Below, piece after piece: positions 5,918-11,011 of a DNA stretch of 24,166 nt. Location: the IMG/VR virus record IMGVR_UViG_3300048437_000094, positions 1 through 24,166 of that record. The stretch is one strand, 5' to 3'. The stretch's first letter is position 1. The number at the start of each line of letters is the position of its first letter. Made by a program: the position numbers and the translations under genes. The stretch comes from a virus. The notes under the pieces were generated by a model. That model was not told the origin of the DNA. It made no database searches and saw only the letters and a list, made by a program, of their open reading frames with translations.

Positions 5918-7305
5918 ACCACAGCAATCTGCATCAGTACCAACTGCGAGCAGCACAATTTATCAAAGACAATCCTATGTGCGCCCTGTGGGTCGATATG
6001 GGTTTGGGCAAGACTATCAGCACGTTGACCGCTTTCGTCGATCTTCTTGTATCAAGAAAAATCAAGAAAGTTCTAGTTATTGCACCGCTTCGTGTTGCGC
6101 AACACACATGGCCTCAAGAGATTAATAACTGGTCGCACCTCAAAGCGTTACGGTTTTCAGTATTAGCAGGACTTAGCGCCAAGCAACGCGAGGAGGCAAT
6201 GCACTCCTCCGCTCAGATTCACATCATTAACAGGGAGAACGTGCAATGGTTGGTAAACGCTTTGCGGCACGGGTGGCATTACGACGCCGTAATTATAGAC
6301 GAGAGCAGCAGCTTCAAAAGCCACAGCAGTCAGCGTTGGAAAGCACTGCGACAAGTTGTGAAGACGGGAAAGATCAAACGGTTAGTGCAGCTAACCGGAA
6401 CACCGTCACCCAACAGCTTGATGGATCTGTGGCCCCAAATTTACCTTCTAGATCAAGGTAAGAGGCTAGGTGACACCAGAGGGCGTTTTGTAGATGCTTT
6501 TTGCAAACAGGTTGGCAACCCGCAGTGGAGCCAGTACGAAGTGCGCGCGGATATGAAAGAGGTTCTGCAACGACGAGTTGCTGATTTGGTTTTGCGCATG
6601 GCCGCAAAAGACTACTTAGAACTACCGGATCGCATAGATAGCAACGTAGTGGTGCAGTTGCCGCCCAAAGCAAAGAAAGCCTATGACCAGATGGAAAAAG
6701 ACTTTTTGATAGAGATTGATGATGGCGAAGTCTTGGCAGCAAACGCTGCGGTCAAAATAAACAAGCTGTTACAGGTTTCATCAGGCTCCATCTACACAGA
6801 GGACGGGTACTCTGTCTTGCACGACGCAAAGATAGAGGCGCTTAAAGAAATTGTTGAAGCGTCAAACGAGCCTGTGCTTGTTGCTTACAACTTCAAATCC
6901 GACGCTGAGAGGATCTGCAAAGCTATTAAAGGCGCAAAGGTCTTAGGGAAGGACACGCAGTTAATTGATAAATGGAACCAGGGGGGCGTTCCGTTGATGC
7001 TTGCGCACCCTGCGAGTGCGGGGCACGGCCTCAACTTACAACACGGGGGGTCGCTCATCGTCTGGTTCGGTCTTTCGTGGTCGCTAGAACTCTACCAGCA
7101 GTTTAATGCGCGCCTCCATCGGCAAGGTCAAAAGAAGCCGGTTCGCGTCATACATTTGCTGGCGAACACGGGCGCAGATTGGACAGTTAAGAACGTCTTA
7201 GAAAACAAAGAAACAGATCAAAACGTTTTGTTTACGGTTGTCAACGCATTCAGGAATCGACAACAAACAGTTGACAGATCATATAATAACTATGATACGG
7301 TGTAG
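5911..7305 (+). CDS. SNF2/DEAD-like superfamily 2 helicase, probable ATT start
   Basis: The ORF has Walker A 'MGLGKT' (K34 counted from 5911), motif II 'IIDESSSF' (D130, E131), motif III 'LTGTPSPN' (161-168) and C-terminal SF2 motifs 'SAGHGLNLQHGG' and 'QFNARLHRQGQ' (motif VI, about 396-406), as in phage SNF2-like ATPases. The first ATG (5977) leaves only 11 residues before the Walker lysine and removes the segment 'LHQYQLRAAQFIKDNP', which is conserved upstream of motif I. The frame is open upstream to a TAA at 5887 and holds no ATG, GTG or TTG there. An ATT at 5911, preceded by AGGGGA at a good distance and overlapping the VRR-NUC stop, is the likeliest start (464 aa). Role: ATP-driven DNA remodelling or unwinding during replication or recombination. 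Confidence 0.87.
   Translation: MLDHSNLHQYQLRAAQFIKDNPMCALWVDMGLGKTISTLTAFVDLLVSRKIKKVLVIAPLRVAQHTWPQEINNWSHLKALRFSVLAGLSAKQREEAMHSSAQIHIINRENVQWLVNALRHGWHYDAVIIDESSSFKSHSSQRWKALRQVVKTGKIKRLVQLTGTPSPNSLMDLWPQIYLLDQGKRLGDTRGRFVDAFCKQVGNPQWSQYEVRADMKEVLQRRVADLVLRMAAKDYLELPDRIDSNVVVQLPPKAKKAYDQMEKDFLIEIDDGEVLAANAAVKINKLLQVSSGSIYTEDGYSVLHDAKIEALKEIVEASNEPVLVAYNFKSDAERICKAIKGAKVLGKDTQLIDKWNQGGVPLMLAHPASAGHGLNLQHGGSLIVWFGLSWSLELYQQFNARLHRQGQKKPVRVIHLLANTGADWTVKNVLENKETDQNVLFTVVNAFRNRQQTVDRSYNNYDTV
7261..7273. promoter_or_regulatory. Near-palindromic candidate operator at the repressor promoter
   Basis: CAACAAACAGTTG keeps the CAACA-N3-xGTTG form of the palindromes at 1229 and 8181 with one mismatch. 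It overlaps the TTGACA at 7271-7276, so binding here would compete with RNA polymerase for the repressor gene. It lies inside the last codons of the helicase gene. Confidence 0.3.
7271..7299 (+). promoter_or_regulatory. Candidate promoter for the HTH repressor gene
   Basis: TTGACA at 7271-7276 with GATACG 17 bases later (7294-7299). A TATAAT at 7282-7287 and TATGAT at 7291-7296 are also present but badly spaced from it, so the -10 box is uncertain. An internal promoter just before the repressor would let it be expressed in a lysogen when the operon promoter is off. Two near-direct repeats, GTTAACGAAA (7317-7326) and GTTACGAAAA (7327-7336), lie between it and the TTG start. Confidence 0.35.
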
Positions 7306-7346
7306 CACTACTAAATGTTAACGAAAGTTACGAAAAGGGAAGTGTT

Positions 7347-7985
7347 TTGAAAGAGTTCAAAGATAGATTTGCAAAAGCGTGTTTAGACAATCCAGACATC
7401 CCACCGTTCAACAGAGGCCAACAAACTTTCTTAGCGCAGAATGTTGGGGTTAGCCAAGAAGCGGTTAGAAAATGGTTTTACGGAGAGAGCAAGCCAAAAC
7501 CCCCTACTGCTAAAAAGTTAGCAAAGTTACTCGGTGTGGACTACCTGTGGCTGATGATGGGCACAGAGCACGGTGAAATAGAAGTTAAAAAAGTGGCCGC
7601 GCAACGGCAGGACGCAGCCGTCTATGCCTTCATGGCGTTTCTAATAGAGCAAGGCCACAGTGCAGCGTTTGAACAGCGCGACAGTGATGTAGATATCGTT
7701 TCTATCCACGGAGGATCGCAAAACCAATACACGGTGCGCGCCACGGAGTCCGTCGAAGAGAGCATGTTAGTTCGTTTTCCGTCTAGCAGTCTTTCTTCGA
7801 GTGATTCTATCGTTGCAGTAAAGACAAAAACCAGCAGCCTGTCGTTCGACTTTCTTATTGTTGACTCTGAAACGTGGGAGTCGCAGTCCAAAAAGAAAGG
7901 AAACATGTCTGTGTTAGAGATAACTAGCCCGTCGAAAAGAAAGTATCTTGTTGGCGACACCAAAATACCGTTTTATTTGGAGTGA
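7347..7985 (+). CDS. CI-like HTH repressor with a non-S24 C-terminal domain
   Basis: A 212-residue protein starting at TTG (AAGGGA six bases upstream). Residues about 20-75 are a phage-repressor HTH: 'LAQNVGVSQEAVRKWFYG' followed by 'AKKLAKLLGVDYLWLMMGTE', the usual end of a CI-like DNA-binding domain. The C-terminal 120 residues lack the S24/LexA features (no catalytic Ser-Lys pair or Ala-Gly cleavage site seen). They instead contain 'SDVDIVSIHGGSQNQYTVRA', which recalls the beta-hairpin of PD-(D/E)XK nucleases but without the E-x-K residues. It likely controls lysogeny; induction could not follow LexA-type self-cleavage if this reading is right. It begins 41 bases after the helicase with its own promoter-like sequence, and ends two bases before the next start. 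Confidence 0.7.
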   Translation: MKEFKDRFAKACLDNPDIPPFNRGQQTFLAQNVGVSQEAVRKWFYGESKPKPPTAKKLAKLLGVDYLWLMMGTEHGEIEVKKVAAQRQDAAVYAFMAFLIEQGHSAAFEQRDSDVDIVSIHGGSQNQYTVRATESVEESMLVRFPSSSLSSSDSIVAVKTKTSSLSFDFLIVDSETWESQSKKKGNMSVLEITSPSKRKYLVGDTKIPFYLE

Positions 7986-7987
7986 TA

Positions 7988-8188
7988 ATGGATAAACCAT
8001 ACCTTACATCCGTCGAACTAGCTGATCTGTTCGGCATCAGCAAAGGCGCGTTGATGAATTCAATCTCACGCGCTGACTTCCCTGTACCTACCTACCGGCT
8101 AGGGAAACAGCGAGTCGCTGACAAAGTAGTTGTTGAGGCTTTTTTTAAGGCGCGTCGGCTTGAAGGTCTTGAAAACATTACAACATAA
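7988..8188 (+). CDS. AlpA/Xis-like winged HTH DNA-binding protein
   Basis: A 66-residue protein from the ATG at 7988 with GGAG five bases upstream. It has a MerR/AlpA-type helix-turn-helix: 'YLTSVELADLFGISKGAL' then 'FPVPTYRLGKQR' and 'VVVEAFFKARR'. Proteins of this type act as excisionases or as activators of integrase genes. Position next to the repressor and near the integrase supports an excisionase or directionality role, but regulation of other promoters is equally possible. Its last codons overlap a perfect CAACA-N3-TGTTG palindrome (8181-8193). Confidence 0.75.
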   Translation: MDKPYLTSVELADLFGISKGALMNSISRADFPVPTYRLGKQRVADKVVVEAFFKARRLEGLENITT

Positions 8189-8193
8189 TGTTG
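8181..8193. promoter_or_regulatory. Palindromic candidate operator CAACATAATGTTG
   Basis: A perfect palindrome with six-base arms and one central base, at the end of the AlpA-like gene and before the DUF3310 start. It has the same CAACA-N3-TGTTG form as 1229-1241. A second inverted pair, GTTG and CAAC (8190-8203), overlaps it. It could be an operator or an mRNA hairpin. Confidence 0.35.
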
Positions 8194-8220
8194 TTTGAAC
8201 AACATTTAACCGAGTTATCT

Positions 8221-8478
8221 ATGGCGGACTCTATGACTGAATGGGAAAACGCAAAACAAGACATGGTCAATCGACCCCCCCACTACAACCACGGGGAGAT
8301 CGAATGTATCGACTACTTAAAGGACAACTTGGGTGAGGGGTATTCTTTCTACCTTGAAGGCAATGTCAAAAAGTACATGCACCGCTTTAGGCACAAGGGC
8401 CAAACGGTGCAGGATCTTGAGAAGGCGCAATGGTACTTAGCTAGACTGCTAGAGCACTGTTCGACTCAGCATCCATAG
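8221..8478 (+). CDS. DUF3310 family phage protein
   Basis: From the ATG at 8221 (85 residues) the protein contains the DUF3310 signature: 'VNRPPHYNHGEIECIDYLKD', then 'GNVKKYMHRFRHKG' and 'DLEKAQWYLARLLE'. These proteins are common in phages; some are annotated as nucleotide kinase-like, but no biochemical role can be claimed here and no P-loop is present. An ATG at 8188 would add 11 residues but has no ribosome site and lies in the palindrome. It is the last plus-strand gene, and its end overlaps the end of the convergent integrase by 38 bases. Confidence 0.8.
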   Translation: MADSMTEWENAKQDMVNRPPHYNHGEIECIDYLKDNLGEGYSFYLEGNVKKYMHRFRHKGQTVQDLEKAQWYLARLLEHCSTQHP

Positions 8479-9445
8479 CCGCTACCACTTTGTCAGCGTT
8501 AAGGTGCGTATATCTTTTCAGCATGTTTAGATCTCTATGACCAGAGAAAAGCTGCACGCGCATGATGTCATAGCCAAGCTCGAACAAACGACTGATGCCT
8601 TCATGGCGCAAATCGTGAAAGCGAACTTGTAGACCGGCTTTCTTGGCAGCATCCCTCCATCGGTTGCTGAGAGTCTCATCCCTGTATGGAAATATCCTGG
8701 CACTGGTTCTATCTTGCCTTTGGACGATCTTAGCTGCTTCCTCTTGCAGAGGTACGCGCACATACCTCTTTCCTTTTCTTGGGCATTTCCGCCACAAACC
8801 TATCGTCCTACCATCTTCGCCTAGCTCGTCCCAAGTCATCTCAAGTATCTCGCCTCGGCGCATGGCTGACAGAACCGCAAACTTAACAATATCTCTAAAT
8901 GGCATCTTAGTGCTGGCGCTGTCAATGACGCGGTCAATCTCTGCGTCGGTCACTCTGACTTCTCGCTCATCAGACTCTGACACGATCCGCATTGATCTAA
9001 GAAAGTGCGAAGCCTTTCTAAACTCGTCCAGTTTAGGTGTGCAATCGTAGGCTGCTTCCGCTGCTTTCAAAACACTGCCGAGATACAGCATGTCTTTTTG
9101 CACGGTGCTGGGGTGAACCTTCTCGCCACGCTTTCGCGCAAACTTGATTATGACCGGAGAAGTTAGCTCGTTTAGGTTGAAGTTGCCCAGTTCGGCCTTT
9201 ACACCTTTGAGGTGTCCAACCTTGTCTCTGCGAAACGGGCCGTAATCTTCTAAGTAGTTGGTTATCAGCACGCCAAGGTTTGACGTGTCCTCGAACCAAG
9301 TGCCTTTGCTCAACTTGGTTTCAATCTCTTTCATTCTCGCATCAGCCTCAGACTTTGTGGCAAACCCGCTTTCAGAAATTGTATCTATTCCAGCCTTGCG
9401 GATAAGAACCCTATAGCCCTTTCCGTGCTTCGTAATGCTACCCAT
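8441..9445 (-). CDS. int: Tyrosine recombinase (phage integrase)
   Basis: A 334-residue integrase. The N-terminal arm-binding region (about 1-50, 'KGYRVLIRKAGIDTISESGF') is followed by a core-binding SAM-like domain and the catalytic domain with the complete set: R196 in 'SAMRRGE', H277-x-x-R280 in 'FHDLRHEG', H303 in 'SGHRD', and nucleophile Y312 in 'LKRYTH'; a Lys in 'RKGKRYVRVPL' (about 224-232) fits the beta-hairpin lysine. It catalyses phage integration and excision. The ATG at 9445 has AAGGTG upstream, and that ribosome site lies inside a pair of TTGGTACA repeats, so recombinase or excisionase binding there could repress its own synthesis. It converges on DUF3310. Confidence 0.93.
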   Translation of the reverse strand: MGSITKHGKGYRVLIRKAGIDTISESGFATKSEADARMKEIETKLSKGTWFEDTSNLGVLITNYLEDYGPFRRDKVGHLKGVKAELGNFNLNELTSPVIIKFARKRGEKVHPSTVQKDMLYLGSVLKAAEAAYDCTPKLDEFRKASHFLRSMRIVSESDEREVRVTDAEIDRVIDSASTKMPFRDIVKFAVLSAMRRGEILEMTWDELGEDGRTIGLWRKCPRKGKRYVRVPLQEEAAKIVQRQDRTSARIFPYRDETLSNRWRDAAKKAGLQVRFHDLRHEGISRLFELGYDIMRVQLFSGHRDLNMLKRYTHLNADKVVAAMDAESNSALAV

Positions 9446-9446
9446 A

Positions 9447-9528
9447 TTGGTACACCTTTTGGTACATGATGAGTATTACTCTATAGGGTCAATCGTTAAT
9501 TGACAAGGAAAATTGACCCATTGGTACA
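9447..9528. repeat. Three TTGGTACA direct repeats (possible arm-type or Xis sites)
   Basis: Identical octamers at 9447-9454, 9459-9466 and 9521-9528. The first two are spaced 12 bp, roughly one helical turn, and overlap the integrase translation start region. The third adjoins the ATTGACCC arm of the inverted repeat. Confidence 0.5.
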
Positions 9529-9543
9529 GTGCATACGTTAGGT

Positions 9544-9556
9544 TAAGTTATTGATT
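9544..9556 (-). promoter_or_regulatory. IHF consensus match
   Basis: The minus strand reads AATCAATAACTTA, an exact match to WATCAANNNNTTR. It is one of two such matches in the attP candidate. AT-rich DNA produces occasional chance matches. Confidence 0.4.
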
Positions 9557-9610
9557 ATTAACAACTATTAAGTATTACGGGGGATGATGGATAAAATGAT
9601 AGGTCTTACA

Positions 9611-9623
9611 AATCAATGACTTA
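9611..9623 (+). promoter_or_regulatory. IHF consensus match
   Basis: AATCAATGACTTA matches WATCAANNNNTTR exactly on the plus strand, 67 bp from the other match and in the opposite orientation, between the integrase and the end of the late operon. Confidence 0.4.
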
Positions 9624-9646
9624 GAGCCGATTGGTTCGTTTTTGGT

Positions 9647-9814
9647 TCATTTTTTTGATTTTTTCTTCTTTGCCGTCTTAGCAGCGGCCTTGAAGTCAGA
9701 ATCTGAAGGCGCTCCTTTACTGCCTTTTTTCCGCATCTTTTCTTTAGATCCGGCGGCTATCCTTTTCTTCTTGGCAGCGATGTTAGCATAAAGTCCCTTT
9801 CGCTTTGCAGGCAT
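9647..9814 (-). CDS. Small lysine-rich basic phage protein (55 aa)
   Basis: From the ATG at 9814 with GGAGA upstream, the protein begins 'MPAKRKGLYANIAAKKKRIA', continues 'GSKEKMRKKGSKGAP' and ends in a Lys run. This pattern is one I recall in many aquatic phages; its role is not established to my knowledge. The strongly positive charge suggests nucleic-acid binding. It is the last gene of the late operon, its start overlapping the previous stop by one base (TAATG). An ATG at 9844 in the same frame would add ten residues but lies inside the neighbour. Confidence 0.7.
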   Translation of the reverse strand: MPAKRKGLYANIAAKKKRIAAGSKEKMRKKGSKGAPSDSDFKAAAKTAKKKKSKK

Positions 9815-10071
9815 TACTTTCTCCGTGATTTTGCGCCAGAGCACTTCCAGCGTTTGCGTGACAGGTTGTTAGGTGTGTTCGGATCGTTTGCTTTTTTCTT
9901 TGGCAGGCGCTTCTTGATTCCAAGGCTCCGGGCGCAATAAGAGTCGCCTTTGCTAGTCCCAGGCTTTACTCTGGAGCCGCCCCCTTTAGCCTTACCGGCT
10001 TGACCGTATGACACCTTCTTTCCAGAAGCTGTCACTTTGACTTTCGCTTTTCCTTTGCGCGGTGTTGGCAT
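9814..10071 (-). CDS. Small basic phage protein (85 aa)
   Basis: The ATG at 10071 has a strong AGGAGG-type site and gives 'MPTPRKGKAKVKVTASGKKV'; a longer frame to 10137 would lie in the preceding gene. The middle contains 'GGGSRVKPGTSKGDSYCARS' and the end is rich in Lys/Arg with a second Cys ('RKRWKCSGAKSRRK'). Similar short proteins are frequent in aquatic phages, with no assigned function. Like its neighbour it is highly cationic, so DNA or RNA binding, or packing inside the virion, is a reasonable inference. Confidence 0.7.
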   Translation of the reverse strand: MPTPRKGKAKVKVTASGKKVSYGQAGKAKGGGSRVKPGTSKGDSYCARSLGIKKRLPKKKANDPNTPNNLSRKRWKCSGAKSRRK

Positions 10072-10079
10072 GTGTCCTC

Positions 10080-10523
10080 CTAGCTTGTTGCCCACCAAAG
10101 CACCAATCCAACAGCCAACGGGACTAACCCAAGGCAAATGGCGATGGCTATTAATATCTCGATCAGTTGCTTTTTCTTTTTTCGGGCCAGAGCTTCTTGT
10201 CTCTTGACCTCTTCCTGACGGTTCTTTCTCGCCTCAGCCATCTTCTGCTGCATATCATCCCAGAGGTCAGTTCGGTTCAGGGACAAGAATAAATCCTTCA
10301 TCCTCTGACGTGACTGACGAACCATCTCCTCTGCCATAACGGCCTTGGCGGCCTCGGCCTCGCTCATGGTTCGGGTAGAGTTCTTGGCTTTTTGCAGATC
10401 GAACTCGGCAGCGCCCATGCGGCCTATAAAAGCACCAAGGGACTCGATGTTGTTGGCCGCGCCAGCCGCCATCTCTAGCGTTTTGCACGCCGCCGTAACC
10501 GCTGCTACTGCTTCGAGGATCAT
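10080..10523 (-). CDS. Helical phage protein with C-terminal membrane segment
   Basis: A 147-residue protein. The N-terminus is Ala-rich and amphipathic ('AVAAVTAACKTLEMAAGAAN'); the middle is a charged helix likely to form a coiled coil (about 55-115, 'QKMAEARKNRQEEVKRQEAL'); and the last 30 residues are one hydrophobic span ('LIEILIAIAICLGLVPLAVG') preceded by a Lys cluster. This fits a membrane-anchored or membrane-penetrating protein. Proteins of this look are found near internal-virion genes in marine podoviruses, so a role in DNA ejection is possible; the sequence does not prove it. It ends nine bases before the 85-aa gene's start. Confidence 0.65.
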   Translation of the reverse strand: MILEAVAAVTAACKTLEMAAGAANNIESLGAFIGRMGAAEFDLQKAKNSTRTMSEAEAAKAVMAEEMVRQSRQRMKDLFLSLNRTDLWDDMQQKMAEARKNRQEEVKRQEALARKKKKQLIEILIAIAICLGLVPLAVGLVLWWATS

Positions 10524-10528
10524 TGCGA

Positions 10529-11008
10529 CTATCTAACAACCCTAGAGTCGAGCATCCCGCTACGGATCGTGTTCATGTCTCTGTCAAAATCAGTCATGAC
10601 TGCACCATCAGGCGGGTTGAGTCGTTTATAGTCTTCCAGCATGGCCGCTGCCATGTCGCTATAGGCGGGTTGCGGCTCCTCTTCTAACGAGCCTTTGTCC
10701 ATTGCTTTTCGAGGGTCTATATCTGTCAACGATGGCAACTGAGGTGTAGCCAGTGAAGGAAGACCGCCGGACAACATGTTGGATGAGTCCTGCACACCAG
10801 CCGCTTGATTCACTTGCTTCAGCATCGTCGCGCTATCAACCATGCCAGTAGGCGTAACCGTCGAGGGGTTGTTCATTAAACCCAACACGCTAGTGCCGTA
10901 CTTTTTATCCAAGTCACTTAGCATGTTTGCTGTACTACCTGCCTGCCCACCGCCTAAACCTCCAAAGGCGTCAGACACTCGGCCCATCACACTGCTTAAT
11001 AATCCCAT
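10529..11008 (-). CDS. Hypothetical virion-associated protein (159 aa)
   Basis: The protein starts 'MGLLSSVMGRVSDAFGGLGG', a short amphipathic, Gly-rich N-terminus seen in several phage structural proteins, and then is Ser/Pro/Met-rich and probably disordered ('SGGLPSLATPQLPSLTDIDP'). I do not recognise a family. GGAG lies six bases before the ATG, and the start is three bases after the stop of the 660-residue gene. Its position in the block of putative ejection proteins suggests a minor virion component. Confidence 0.6.
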   Translation of the reverse strand: MGLLSSVMGRVSDAFGGLGGGQAGSTANMLSDLDKKYGTSVLGLMNNPSTVTPTGMVDSATMLKQVNQAAGVQDSSNMLSGGLPSLATPQLPSLTDIDPRKAMDKGSLEEEPQPAYSDMAAAMLEDYKRLNPPDGAVMTDFDRDMNTIRSGMLDSRVVR

Positions 11009-11011
11009 TAC

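Larger units (their letters stand above)
9446..9646. other. Gene-free candidate attP region
   Basis: This 201-bp AT-rich tract holds no convincing gene. It contains three TTGGTACA direct repeats (9447, 9459, 9521), an inverted repeat GGGTCAAT/ATTGACCC (9486-9493 and 9512-9519), and two exact matches to the IHF consensus WATCAANNNNTTR, one on each strand. This combination upstream of an integrase is what a phage attachment site with arm sites and bending sites looks like. The crossover core cannot be identified without the host sequence. Weak integrase promoter boxes (minus strand TTGTCA, 17 bases, TAGAGT, about 9505-9477) also lie here. Confidence 0.5.

Noticed and set aside
5977-5979. ATG at 5977 as the helicase start
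   Set aside because: It removes the conserved segment before Walker A and leaves only 11 residues before the catalytic lysine.
9486-9519. GGGTCAAT/ATTGACCC inverted repeat as an intrinsic terminator for the late operon
   Set aside because: The loop is 18 bases long and no T-run follows on either strand; it fits a protein-binding site better.
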